Source: Microbacterium nanhaiense
GTDB taxonomy: Bacteria > Actinomycetota > Actinomycetes > Actinomycetales > Microbacteriaceae
Direction: 5' to 3'
NCBI RefSeq assembly: GCF_014646015.1
Contig: NZ_BMMQ01000007.1
Span: forward strand, 62,001-126,000
Length of the DNA stretch: 64,000 bases
Shown: piece after piece, positions 41,770 to 50,047 of the stretch
Layout of the letters: each line of letters opens with the position of its first letter
Numbering within the stretch: position 1 is the first letter of the stretch
Position numbers and translations under genes: made by a program
Notes under the pieces: generated by a model
The model's database searches: none
What the model saw: only the letters and a program-made list of their open reading frames with translations
Told to the model about the DNA's origin: nothing

Positions 41770-42677
41770 TTCATGCCCGTCGTCGCGATGCCGTTGACGA
41801 GATACTTCTGCCCGATGAAGAAGAACGCCACCACGGGCAGCAGCGAGACCACCGACATGGCGAACATCGGCCCCCACGAGCTCGAACCCGACGACGAGAC
41901 GAACTCCTTCAGGGCGAGAGGCACCGTGAACAGCTTCGGATCCGTGAGGTACAGCAGCGGCCCGAAGAAGTCGCCCCAGCTGGAGATCGCGGTGAAGATC
42001 GCCACCGTCGCCATGGCGGGGACGGTGAGCGGCATGATCACGCTCCAGTAGGTGCGGAAGGCCCCGGCGCCGTCGATCTTCGCCGCGTCCTGCAGCTCCA
42101 TCGGCAGGTTGCGCATGAACTGCACGAGCAGGAAGACGAAGAAGGCGTTGGTCGCGAAGAAGGCGGGCACCGTGAGCGGCAGGTAAGTGTTCAGCCACCC
42201 GAGCTGCGCGAAGATCACATACTGCGGGATCAGCACGACCTGGCCGGGCAGCAGCATGGTGCCGAGCATCGCGGTGAAGAACACCTTCCGCCCGCGGAAG
42301 CGGAGCCGGGCGAAGGCGTACGCCGCCATGGAACACGAGAGCAGGTTACCCACGACGTTGAAGAAGGCGATCACGAGCGAGTTCCACAGATACACGTGGA
42401 ACGGCTGCGAGAGCGCCGTCCACCCCGAGGAGTAGTTGTCGACCTGCCAGATCGCGGGGATGAGGCCCGTGTCGGAGAAGACGTCGGTGCTCGGCTTGAA
42501 CGACGCCGAGATCATCCACAGCAGCGGGTACAGCATGACGAGGCCGAGGCCGACGAGGATCACGTGGCGGGTGAAGCGGCTGCGCGGCGTGCCGGAGAGC
42601 TCCTCCTCGTAGCCGCCGAGGCGCAGCTTCTGCGCGGCGCCGCGCAGACCGGTGCGAATGAGCGAGGTGTCAGTCAT
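41766..42677 (-). CDS. ABC sugar importer permease, MalG type (pectin-type cluster)
   Basis: This is 303 residues with six helices. It has the EAA loop NLPMELQDAAKIDGAGAFRT, LLPGQVVLIPQYVIFAQLGW, and the segment SSWGDFFGPLLYLTDPKLF, all standard for CUT1 permeases of the YesQ/LplC-like type. It overlaps the other permease gene by 8 bases and the esterase by 4. It works with the permease at 42670-43638 and the lipoprotein at 43686-45002. No ATPase is encoded, so a shared MsiK-type ATPase is implied. Confidence 0.93.
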   Translation of the reverse strand: MTDTSLIRTGLRGAAQKLRLGGYEEELSGTPRSRFTRHVILVGLGLVMLYPLLWMISASFKPSTDVFSDTGLIPAIWQVDNYSSGWTALSQPFHVYLWNSLVIAFFNVVGNLLSCSMAAYAFARLRFRGRKVFFTAMLGTMLLPGQVVLIPQYVIFAQLGWLNTYLPLTVPAFFATNAFFVFLLVQFMRNLPMELQDAAKIDGAGAFRTYWSVIMPLTVPAMATVAIFTAISSWGDFFGPLLYLTDPKLFTVPLALKEFVSSSGSSSWGPMFAMSVVSLLPVVAFFFIGQKYLVNGIATTGMK

Positions 42678-43638
42678 CGTAGAAGACCCAATACTTGGAG
42701 ACGAGGAAGTTCAGCGCGGTGAACGCCGCGATGACGACGAACATGACCCACGCCATCGCCGAGGCGTAGCCCATATCGAAGCGCTGGAATCCCTGCTGGT
42801 AGAGGTAGAGGTTGTAGAACAGGGTCGAATCGGCGGGGCCGCCGGATCCGCCGCTGAACACGTAGCCCTGCGTGAAGACCTGCAGCGAGCCGATCAGGCC
42901 GAGCACGAGGTTGAAGAACACCACGGGGCTGAGGAGCGGCGCCGTGATGGAGCGGAACTGCCGCCACGCGCCGGCGCCGTCGATCGACGCGGCTTCGTAG
43001 TAGCTGCGGGGGATCTGTCGGAGGCCCGCGAGGAAGATCACCATGGATCCGCCGAAACCCCAGATGCTGAGGGTGATGAGCGTGACCATCGACCAGTCGG
43101 GGTCGGTCACCCAGCCCGGCCCCTCGATGCCGAACACCGCGAGCGCCTTGTTGACGATGCCCTCGTAGCCGAAGATCGCGCGCCACAGCATCACCACGGC
43201 GACGGATCCGCCGATCAAAGACGGCAGGTAGAACACCGAGCGGTAGATCGGAAGCCCGCGCACGCCGCGGTTCAGCAGCATGGCGACGCCGAGGGCGGCC
43301 AGGAGCCCCAGCGGCACCGCGAACACGGTGTAGAGGAGAGTCACCTGAGCCGACTTGACGATCTTGGGGTCCTCGAACAGCCGGATGAAGTTCTCGAAAC
43401 CGGTGAAGTTCGGCACCTGGAGCAGGTTGTAGTCGGTGAAGGCGAGGTAGAGCGAGACGCCGAACGGGATGACCGTGAAGAGCATGCCGATGAACCACGG
43501 CACGAGGAAGAGGTAGCCGGCGAGGCCGTCGTCATCGAGGCGCCGGCGTGTGCGGGTGCGGATGCGGGCCGGGGGCGCGGCGGGCGCTGTGTCCTCGGCG
43601 GTCCGTTCGATGGCAGGAGCGACTGCGCTCATCGCCAT
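42670..43638 (-). CDS. ABC sugar importer permease, MalF type (pectin-type cluster)
   Basis: This is 322 residues. After an Arg-rich N-terminus comes LAGYLFLVPWFIGMLFTVIP and six helices; the EAA loop is GLRQIPRSYYEAASIDGAGA. FSGGSGGPADSTLFYNLYLY is the expected region after helix 5. It most resembles the YesP-type permeases that import unsaturated rhamnogalacturonides or similar oligosaccharides (family knowledge). The ribosome site AAAGGAG precedes the ATG. A strong stem-loop lies between it and the binding-protein gene. Confidence 0.93.
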   Translation of the reverse strand: MAMSAVAPAIERTAEDTAPAAPPARIRTRTRRRLDDDGLAGYLFLVPWFIGMLFTVIPFGVSLYLAFTDYNLLQVPNFTGFENFIRLFEDPKIVKSAQVTLLYTVFAVPLGLLAALGVAMLLNRGVRGLPIYRSVFYLPSLIGGSVAVVMLWRAIFGYEGIVNKALAVFGIEGPGWVTDPDWSMVTLITLSIWGFGGSMVIFLAGLRQIPRSYYEAASIDGAGAWRQFRSITAPLLSPVVFFNLVLGLIGSLQVFTQGYVFSGGSGGPADSTLFYNLYLYQQGFQRFDMGYASAMAWVMFVVIAAFTALNFLVSKYWVFYDD

Positions 43639-43654
43639 CTCCTTTCTGGAAGGG

Positions 43655-43678
43655 GTGCGGGCGCCGGAGCGCCCGCAC
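43655..43678 (-). terminator. Stem-loop between binding-protein and permease genes
   Basis: GTGCGGGCGC (43655-43664), CGGA loop, GCGCCCGCAC (43669-43678) form a perfect 10-bp stem, 7 bases after the binding-protein stop. The other ABC operon has an equivalent hairpin at 32081-32109, consistent with differential expression of binding protein over permeases. Confidence 0.75.
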
Positions 43679-43685
43679 GGAGAGG

Positions 43686-45002
43686 TCAGCCCGCCTGCGC
43701 GAGGGCGTCGGCGGCCTGTGTCATGAAGTTCTTCGCGGCGTCCTCGGGCGAGGTGCGACCGAAGGTGACCTCGGTGGTGATGGTCGCGAGCAGGTCGGAC
43801 ACGACGCTCGCGCCGGCCGGCTCGAGGTAGAGCGGGTCGTTCTCTTCGGCGCTGAGATCGGCGACGTACTCGACGAACTGCTGGTCGGCCGAGCCGAGCG
43901 TCTCACCGAGCTCCTTCGCGACCTCGGTGTTGATGGGCACACCGAGGAACGCCTCGCGGCCCACGTAGGAGTCGATGTCGTTGGTGAGGAAGTCGATCAG
44001 CGACGCCGCCTCCTCGGGGTGCGCGGATCCGGCCGCCGCGGCCCAGACGAGCACGGGCGTCACCGACATGCCGGGCCGTTCGCCCTCGGTCTCGCCGGGC
44101 AGGCGGACGAGAACGGCCTTGCCGTCCAGCACCTCATCGTAGGACGAGAGCTGGTTCGCGGGGACCATTGTGGCGGCGATCTTGCCCGAGCCGAGCGGCG
44201 ACTGCTCCGCGGAGAACGCGCCGGTGTCGTCGGCCAGCTCCGCCGGCGCGAACACGCCGCTCTCGTTGTAGTCGACGACCTTCTCGAACCACGCCTGCAT
44301 GGTCTTCTCGGAGACGGCGAGTTCACCGTCCTGCGTGTAGAGGTCTTCGCCCTGCTGACGCGCGAACGTCGTCACGATGGGCGGCCACCCCATGTTCAGC
44401 ATGGATCCGTATACCTCGCCGCCCGACGCCTCGGTGATCGAGCGCGACCACTCGGCGAAGTCGTCCCACGTCCACGTCTTGTCGTCGGGCATCGCGATTC
44501 CGTACTCGTCGAGGATCGCCGTGTTGACCGCGATCCCGACCGCGCCGGCGCCCGTCGGGACCGCATAGGTGTTGCCGTTCACGCGGTTCGCCTCGAGGAG
44601 GCTCTGATCCATGGCATCGAAGTCGATCTGCTCGGCGTAGTCGTCGAGATTCAGCAGCGCATCGCGCGCCGTGTACTCGCCGAGGTTCCGACCCACGAGG
44701 AACATGACGTCCGGCGGGCTGCCGGCCGCGTACTTGGTGTTGAGCTTGTCGAAGTAGCTGCCGACGTCGGAGTACTCGAGGTTCACGGTGACCCCGGGGT
44801 TCTTCTCTTCGAAGACGTCGAAGGCGGCCTCGTAGTTCGCGGCCTCCTCGGCGTTGGCCCACGCCATGACGGTGAGCGTGACCTCGCCGTCGGCGTCGGT
44901 CCCGCCGCTTCCGGCGGGGTTGACGGCGCAGCCCGTGATCGCGGTCGCGGCGAGGGCGACCGACGACACCGCTGCGATGCGGATCGTGGTGGTGGTCTTC
45001 AT
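43686..45002 (-). CDS. ABC importer extracellular sugar-binding lipoprotein (pectin-type cluster)
   Basis: This is 438 residues. Signal peptide with lipobox ATAITGCAVN, then EVTLTVMAWANAEEAANYEA, AAGSPPDVMFLVGRNLGEY, GAVGIAVNTAILDEYGIAMP and AAAGSAHPEEAASLIDFLTN, all typical of family 1 solute-binding proteins. The ATG at 45002 gives a standard signal peptide; the longer frame to 45071 runs through the operator and is unlikely. Its promoter carries the palindrome AGTAACCGGTTACT, and a second copy faces the divergent hydrolase gene. Confidence 0.92.
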   Translation of the reverse strand: MKTTTTIRIAAVSSVALAATAITGCAVNPAGSGGTDADGEVTLTVMAWANAEEAANYEAAFDVFEEKNPGVTVNLEYSDVGSYFDKLNTKYAAGSPPDVMFLVGRNLGEYTARDALLNLDDYAEQIDFDAMDQSLLEANRVNGNTYAVPTGAGAVGIAVNTAILDEYGIAMPDDKTWTWDDFAEWSRSITEASGGEVYGSMLNMGWPPIVTTFARQQGEDLYTQDGELAVSEKTMQAWFEKVVDYNESGVFAPAELADDTGAFSAEQSPLGSGKIAATMVPANQLSSYDEVLDGKAVLVRLPGETEGERPGMSVTPVLVWAAAAGSAHPEEAASLIDFLTNDIDSYVGREAFLGVPINTEVAKELGETLGSADQQFVEYVADLSAEENDPLYLEPAGASVVSDLLATITTEVTFGRTSPEDAAKNFMTQAADALAQAG

Positions 45003-45039
45003 TGACGTGTCCTGTCTTCTGGCGCTATTGCCAACCGTA

Positions 45040-45053
45040 AGTAACCGGTTACT
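45040..45053. promoter_or_regulatory. LacI-type operator AGTAACCGGTTACT, copy 1
   Basis: A perfect 14-bp palindrome 38 bases before the binding-protein start on the minus strand. It is identical to the copy at 45118-45131. Confidence 0.75.
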
Positions 45054-45116
45054 CGCTAACCGTGCGCTCATCGTAACCCCAGCCGGGATCCGAGCGGAAG
45101 TGCTTTCGCCAAATTC

Positions 45117-45132
45117 GAGTAACCGGTTACTC
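45117..45132. promoter_or_regulatory. LacI-type operator GAGTAACCGGTTACTC, copy 2
   Basis: A perfect 16-bp palindrome 43 bases before the hydrolase start. The centre-to-centre distance to copy 1 is 78 bp, about 7.4 helical turns, so looping between the two could silence both divergent promoters. Confidence 0.75.
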
Positions 45133-45174
45133 TTTGATCACGAACACGGCGATAACGACCACGGAGAGGTGCGC

Positions 45175-45912
45175 ATGAGCGACGGGATCCCCTTCAGCGG
45201 CGACGCGAGGCTGCGCTGGATCGAGCTACCCGGCGAGGGTGCTCCGGTGCTCTTCCTGCACGGGCTCGGATGCCACGGGGCCGCGAGCTGGGCGGACGCG
45301 GCCATCAGGCTCGGCCGCCGCGCGGTGATCCTCGACATGCCGGGGCACGGCCGCTCCGATGCGCCCGCGGGATTCGGCTACACCCTCCCGGAACTCGCCG
45401 ACGCCGTGGCGGCCGCGATCGACGGCATCGGCGGCCCCCTCGACGTCGTCGGGCACAGCCTCGGCGGATCCGTCACCGTGGCGCTCGCACACCGACATCC
45501 GGATCTCGTGCACCGGGCGGTGCTCGTCGAACCTGCGATCCATATCTACCCGAGCGCACCGGGCGATATCGCCTCCACGCCGGAGGACACGCTCGCCTCC
45601 GGCGGCTGGCGGGAGCTGCTCTCGCGCGAGGTGCCGTGGCGCCGGGCCGAGGTGAAGCTGACGGATCCCGTCGCGCTCGTGCGGTGCGCGCGCGCCCTCG
45701 GCGACGAGCACGCGGCCCGGCTGCACGAACAGCTCTCGACCATGCCGGTGCCGACGACTCTCGTGCGCGGGGACCTCCGCGAATACGCCGCCCTCCACGA
45801 GATCACGGGCGGCGGCGTGCGCGATGTCCGGGTGACGAACGCCCAGCACTTCGTGATGAACGACCAGCCGGAGGCCTTCGCCGAAATCGTGCGGGAGGCG
45901 CTCGCGGGTTGA
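45175..45912 (+). CDS. Alpha/beta hydrolase of the pectin-type cluster
   Basis: This is 245 residues. VLFLHGLGCHGAASWADAA (oxyanion), VILDMPGHGRSDAPAGFGYT, VVGHSLGGSVTVALAHRHPD (nucleophile Ser in GHSLGG), and a C-terminal VTNAQHFVMNDQPEAF with the catalytic His. GGAGAGG precedes the ATG. It faces the binding-protein operon across two shared operators, so it should be induced with it. It is probably an esterase for feruloyl, acetyl or methyl groups of the imported sugar, which is inference. A hairpin overlaps its stop codon. Confidence 0.88.
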   Translation: MSDGIPFSGDARLRWIELPGEGAPVLFLHGLGCHGAASWADAAIRLGRRAVILDMPGHGRSDAPAGFGYTLPELADAVAAAIDGIGGPLDVVGHSLGGSVTVALAHRHPDLVHRAVLVEPAIHIYPSAPGDIASTPEDTLASGGWRELLSREVPWRRAEVKLTDPVALVRCARALGDEHAARLHEQLSTMPVPTTLVRGDLREYAALHEITGGGVRDVRVTNAQHFVMNDQPEAFAEIVREALAG

Positions 45913-45938
45913 GGGGGTGAACACCCGTTCACCCCCTC
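45911..45938. terminator. Bidirectional terminator overlapping a stop codon
   Basis: GAGGGGGTGAAC (45911-45922), ACCC loop, GTTCACCCCCTC (45927-45938). The perfect 12-bp stem begins within the hydrolase TGA and ends 3 bases before the convergent dehydrogenase stop. Confidence 0.85.
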
Positions 45939-45941
45939 ACG

Positions 45942-46976
45942 TCACGCTTCCCGGAACTGCAGCAGCACCTTGCTCGACACGGTCGGGTCGGCGGCGAGCG
46001 CGAACGCCTCCGCGGCGGCCTCCCACGAGCGGACGTGGCTGATCGCCGCGTCGATGCGCAGATCTCCGTCCGCGAGCGCGCGGATCACCTCGTCGATCTC
46101 GTCGTTGAATCGGAACGAGCCGCGCAGATCCAGTTCGCGCGCGATCGCGAACGAGATCTGCACGGGTTGCGCGCCGCTCGGCAGAAGGCCGACCATCGCG
46201 ACGGTCCCGCCCCGAGCGGCGCCGCGGATCGCGGTGTCGAGCCCGCGATGACTTCCCGACGATTCCACGACGACGTCCGCATCTATCGCAAGAATCTCCG
46301 CATCGCCGGGCTGCTTGAGCACGGCATCGGCGCCGAGCTCGCGCGCGACCTCGAGCGGGCGATCGTGCAGATCGACCGCCGTGATGTGCGTCGCGCCACG
46401 GGCCTTGAGGACGGCGACCGCGAGCAGCCCGATCGGGCCGCAGCCGACGACGAGAGCCGAGCGCCCGGTCACGTCTCCGATCCGCGAAACCGCGTGCCAT
46501 GCGACGCCGGCGGGCTCGACGAGCGCCGCCTCGCGCCAGCCCACCGCATCCGGCAGCGCGCGTAGCATTCTCGTCGGCAGCGCGACGCGATGGGCGAATG
46601 CGCCGTCGCGGTGCGGGAAGCGGGCCGCGGATCCCAGATAGCCGCCGCCGCCGATATTGGGGCGGTCTGCGGGATGCCGCACGTACTCCGCGGCTGGTGT
46701 TGCCGGGTGAACCGCAACGCGCGCCCCCATGGCGGGTCCGCTGCCGTCGGCCGCCGCACGACCGACGATGCCGACGATTTCGTGGCCGAGCACCATGGGC
46801 GCACGCAGCAGCGATTCGCCCGCGGCCCCGTGCTGCCAGTAGTGCAGGTCGGAACCGCAGATGCCGCCGTAGACGATGTCGATGATGGCCTCGTCGGACG
46901 CGGGCCGCGGCTCCGCGATCGGGTCGATGCGCAGGTCACCGGCCGCGTGAATCACGATTGCATGAGGAGTCGTCAT
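45942..46976 (-). CDS. Zinc-type L-idonate 5-dehydrogenase-like MDR enzyme
   Basis: This is 344 residues. GGICGSDLHYWQHGAAGES contains the catalytic Zn Cys (GICGSDLHY), APMVLGHEIVGIVG the Zn His-Glu, and ALVVGCGPIGLLAVAVLKAR the NAD(P) Rossmann loop. The structural zinc lobe with four Cys is absent, as in IdnD-type enzymes. It oxidises idonate or a related sugar acid to the 5-keto form. It starts at the first base of the upstream SDR stop region (TGATG-type overlap), so the two act together, as idnD and idnO do in the gluconate II pathway. Confidence 0.85.
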   Translation of the reverse strand: MTTPHAIVIHAAGDLRIDPIAEPRPASDEAIIDIVYGGICGSDLHYWQHGAAGESLLRAPMVLGHEIVGIVGRAAADGSGPAMGARVAVHPATPAAEYVRHPADRPNIGGGGYLGSAARFPHRDGAFAHRVALPTRMLRALPDAVGWREAALVEPAGVAWHAVSRIGDVTGRSALVVGCGPIGLLAVAVLKARGATHITAVDLHDRPLEVARELGADAVLKQPGDAEILAIDADVVVESSGSHRGLDTAIRGAARGGTVAMVGLLPSGAQPVQISFAIARELDLRGSFRFNDEIDEVIRALADGDLRIDAAISHVRSWEAAAEAFALAADPTVSSKVLLQFREA

Positions 46977-47755
46977 CAGACCACCGCCGTCATTCCGCCG
47001 TCGACGAACACGACCTGACCAGACACGAAGCTCGCCGCGGACGAGGCGAGCCAGACGACCGCTCCCCCGATGTCCTCGGGCTCGCCCCAGCGCCCGCTCG
47101 GCGTCCGGCCGAGCACCCACGCGTTGAACTCCTCGTCATCCACGAGTGCCTGCGTCAGTTCGGTTCGGATGTAGCCCGGCGCGACGCCGTTCACCCGCAC
47201 GCCCTGGCCGGCCCATTCCGCGGTCATCGCGCGGGTGAGATTGCGCAGGCCGCCCTTCGCCGCGGTGTACGCGGCGATTGTGGGCCGGGCGAGCTCGGTC
47301 TGCACCGAGCAGATGTTCACGATCGCGCCATCGCCGCGCGCGATCATCTGCCGCGCAGCGGTGCGGCCGACGAGGAAGGCGCTCGTGAGGTTCGTGCGGA
47401 GCACCCGGTCCCAGTCCTCCACCGCCACGTCGAGCAGGGGCTCGCGATGCTGGACGCCGGCGTTGTTGACGAGAATGTCGAGCGGATCGACCGCCTCGAT
47501 GTCGTCGATCCCGTCGACCACGGAGGCCTCATCGGTGACGTCGAAGGCGGCGGCGCTCACCGCAGCATCGCCGAACTCCTCCGCGAGGGCGGCCGCGGTG
47601 GCCTCCGCGCCCGCCGCGGCACGCCCGTGAATGATGACGTGCGCGCCCGCCTCGAGTAACGAGCGCGCGACCGCGAGCCCGATGCCGCGGCTGGATCCGG
47701 TGACCAGCGCGCGGCGACCGGTGAGGTCGAATGGATGTGTCATGGTGCGTCCCAT
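46976..47755 (-). CDS. SDR oxidoreductase, gluconate 5-dehydrogenase (IdnO) type
   Basis: This is 259 residues from ATG 47755, or 255 from 47743. AGGA 6 bases before the former favours it. FDLTGRRALVTGSSRGIGLA (TGxxxGIG), LVNNAGVQHREPLLDV (NNAG), catalytic ICSVQTELARPTIAAYTAAK (S-Y-K) and VDGGMTAVV at the end. It matches gluconate 5-dehydrogenases, which interconvert 5-ketogluconate and gluconate. With the adjacent IdnD-like enzyme this gives a two-step sugar-acid epimerisation. It starts 26 bases after the hydroxyacid dehydrogenase stop. Confidence 0.9.
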   Translation of the reverse strand: MGRTMTHPFDLTGRRALVTGSSRGIGLAVARSLLEAGAHVIIHGRAAAGAEATAAALAEEFGDAAVSAAAFDVTDEASVVDGIDDIEAVDPLDILVNNAGVQHREPLLDVAVEDWDRVLRTNLTSAFLVGRTAARQMIARGDGAIVNICSVQTELARPTIAAYTAAKGGLRNLTRAMTAEWAGQGVRVNGVAPGYIRTELTQALVDDEEFNAWVLGRTPSGRWGEPEDIGGAVVWLASSAASFVSGQVVFVDGGMTAVV

Positions 47756-47780
47756 CGTGTGTCCTGGAGGGGTCGTGCGT

Positions 47781-48830
47781 TCAGTAGAACTCGACGGTGT
47801 CGACGAGGTTCTCCATCGGTGCGCCGTCGAGCAGCATGCCCGCATTGCGCGCGAACAGCTCCGCGATGCGCCGTTCCTCGCCCGCCGTGAGAGCGGCCGT
47901 GTGCGGGCTCACGAGCACCCGCGGGTGCGCCCAGAGCGGGCTGTTCTCCGGGAGCGGTTCGACCTCGAACACGTCGAGGGCCGCGAAGCCCACGGTGCCG
48001 TCGTCGAGGGCCCCGAGGAGCGCCGCCTCATCGATCACCGTGCCGCGGCCGACGTTGACGACGGTCGCCCCGGGACGCATGCGCGCGAGGAAGCCGGTGT
48101 CGATCAGGTGGTGGGTCGCATCGGTTCCGGGCAGCGTCGTGACGACCGCGTCGACCTCGCCGAGCACCCCGGACAGCTCGCTCGGGTGCACCGTGCGGGA
48201 CACCCCGGGTGCGCTCGCTCCCGAGCGGGAGGTGCCGACCACGCGCACCCCGAGCGCCGAGAGCTTCGCGGCCACCGCGCGGCCGATGCCGCCCAGCCCC
48301 AGAACGAGCACCGTCTGATCGGACAGCTGCGGCATCATCCACCGACCGCTCCACACCCGATCGCGCTGCTGCTCGAGTAGGCGCGGGAGGTGCTTCGCGC
48401 CCGCCAACACCCCGAAGACCGCGAACTCGGCGAGCGCGTCGCCGTGCACGCCGGCCGAGGTCGTGAAGGCGACGCGGTTCAGCTCCTCCGCGGTCAGTCC
48501 CGCGGCGCGCACCTGACCGCCACCTCCGGCCGCCATGGTGTGCACCCAGCGCAAGCGCGGGTTCGCGCGCACGGCGCGGGCGAGGGCAGCGGGATCGACA
48601 TCGGGGATCCCGTAGAGCGCCTCGGCCGTGTCGATGGCCGCCTCGAAGGCGGCCTGCTGCTGCGCGCTGCGCGTGAACGCCGGATCCCCCGCGAAATCGG
48701 CGGGGTGGCGCATCGGCGGGAGGAGCCCCTGATCGACGACGAGATCGATGCGCGGTTCCCGTTCGACGATCAGCTCGGCCAGCTCGGGATCGAGCGGGGC
48801 CGCGACGACGACGCGCAGGCGGTCGCTCAT
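47781..48830 (-). CDS. D-2-hydroxyacid dehydrogenase
   Basis: This is 349 residues. NAD-binding motif VLVLGLGGIGRAVAAKLSAL with ALGVRVVGTSRSG, then TTLPGTDATHHLIDTGFLAR, VVNVGRGTVIDEAALLGALD (catalytic Arg region), ALDVFEVEPLPENSPLWAHP (Glu) and VLVSPHTAALTAGEERRIAE (catalytic His). The N-terminal substrate domain is divergent, with an AAGGGGQVRAAGL loop. It reduces a 2-keto acid with NAD(P)H. Start 48830 overlaps the aminotransferase stop by 4 bases (ATGA). The pair could interconvert an amino acid, its keto acid and its hydroxy acid. Confidence 0.9.
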   Translation of the reverse strand: MSDRLRVVVAAPLDPELAELIVEREPRIDLVVDQGLLPPMRHPADFAGDPAFTRSAQQQAAFEAAIDTAEALYGIPDVDPAALARAVRANPRLRWVHTMAAGGGGQVRAAGLTAEELNRVAFTTSAGVHGDALAEFAVFGVLAGAKHLPRLLEQQRDRVWSGRWMMPQLSDQTVLVLGLGGIGRAVAAKLSALGVRVVGTSRSGASAPGVSRTVHPSELSGVLGEVDAVVTTLPGTDATHHLIDTGFLARMRPGATVVNVGRGTVIDEAALLGALDDGTVGFAALDVFEVEPLPENSPLWAHPRVLVSPHTAALTAGEERRIAELFARNAGMLLDGAPMENLVDTVEFY

Positions 48831-50047
48831 CGCAGCGCCCCGACGGCGTCGGCGATGGCGTCGATCGCGGCGCGGATCGTCTCGAGATCTGTCGCGAACG
48901 AGATCCGGAAGAACGGCGACTGACCGTATGCCGATCCCTGGATGACCGCGACGCCCGCGCGGTCGAGGAGGTACAGGGTCACGTCCTGATCGTCCGCCAG
49001 GGTGTCTCCCTCCTCGGTGCGTCGGCCGATGAGCCCCGCGCAATCGACGTAGAGGTAGAAGGCGCCGTCCGGTACCAGCGGGTCGAGGCCTTCGATCGCC
49101 GAGATCCCGGCGACGGCCGCATCGCGGCGCTCGGCGTAGACCGGCACGGTCTCGGCGATGAAGTCCTGCGGTCCGCTCAGTGCCGCCGCAGCGGCGGCCT
49201 GGCTGATGGACGAGGGGCACGACGAGGTCTGGGACTGCAGCGTGTTGATCGCCCGGACGAGGGCCGGGTCGCCCGCGGCGTAGCCGAGGCGCCAGCCGGT
49301 CATCGCGTACGACTTCGACACGCCGGAGACGACGAGCACGCGATGGCGCAGGTCGGGGGCGACGGCCGCGAGGCTGAGCGCGGCGGATCCCGTGTAGGAG
49401 ATCTCGCTGTAGATCTCGTCCGACAGCACCGAGACGCGCGGGTGTCGACGGAGCACCTCGGCGAGCGCACCGAGTTCCTCGGCCGTGTACACGGCGCCGC
49501 TCGGGTTTCCGGGGCTGTTCAGGATCACCCAGCTGGTGCGCTCGGTGATGGCCGCCTCGAGCGTGGCGGGCGTGAGCTTGTACCCCGTCTCGACGGAGGT
49601 CGGCACGATGACCGGGGTGCCCTCGTTGGCGCGCACCATGTCGGGGTAGGAGACCCAGTACGGGGCGGGAACGAGTACCTCGTCGCCCGCGTCGACCGTC
49701 GCCATCAGGGCGAGGAAGATGACCTGCTTTCCGCCGCCGCCTACGGTGATCTCGGCGTCGGAGTACTCGATGCCGTGGGTGCGGAGGAGGGATCCGCGGA
49801 TCGCCTCGCGCAGCAGGGGCGTGCCGTTGACCGGGGTGTACTTGGTCTCGCCCGCTTCGATCGCGGCGATCGCCGCCCGCTTGATGTGATCCGGGGTGTC
49901 GAAGTCGGGCTCGCCGACCGTGAGGTCGAGGATCCGGCGGCCCTCGGCCTTCAGCTCGCGCACCCTCGCGGCCGCGGCCGTGCTGGGCGAGGGCTTGATG
50001 CGGCCGATGCGCTCCGCCGCGCGGAAGGACGAGCTCGCGGTGTCCAT
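48827..50047 (-). CDS. Class I PLP-dependent aminotransferase (aspartate aminotransferase type Ib)
   Basis: This is 406 residues. LDLTVGEPDFDTPDHIKRAA, KYTPVNGTPLLREAI, NSPGNPSGAVYTAEEL (substrate Asn), LSDEIYSEISYTG (Asp and Tyr to PLP), SGVSKSYAMTGWRLGYAAGD with the PLP Lys in SKSYAM, and FFRISFATD with the carboxylate Arg. The subgroup includes aspartate/prephenate aminotransferases, so a glutamate/aspartate-type donor is plausible. It sits between the RraA-like and hydroxyacid dehydrogenase genes with overlapping ends. In this operon it might transaminate glutamate released by the Pxp proteins. Confidence 0.92.
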   Translation of the reverse strand: MDTASSSFRAAERIGRIKPSPSTAAAARVRELKAEGRRILDLTVGEPDFDTPDHIKRAAIAAIEAGETKYTPVNGTPLLREAIRGSLLRTHGIEYSDAEITVGGGGKQVIFLALMATVDAGDEVLVPAPYWVSYPDMVRANEGTPVIVPTSVETGYKLTPATLEAAITERTSWVILNSPGNPSGAVYTAEELGALAEVLRRHPRVSVLSDEIYSEISYTGSAALSLAAVAPDLRHRVLVVSGVSKSYAMTGWRLGYAAGDPALVRAINTLQSQTSSCPSSISQAAAAAALSGPQDFIAETVPVYAERRDAAVAGISAIEGLDPLVPDGAFYLYVDCAGLIGRRTEEGDTLADDQDVTLYLLDRAGVAVIQGSAYGQSPFFRISFATDLETIRAAIDAIADAVGALR

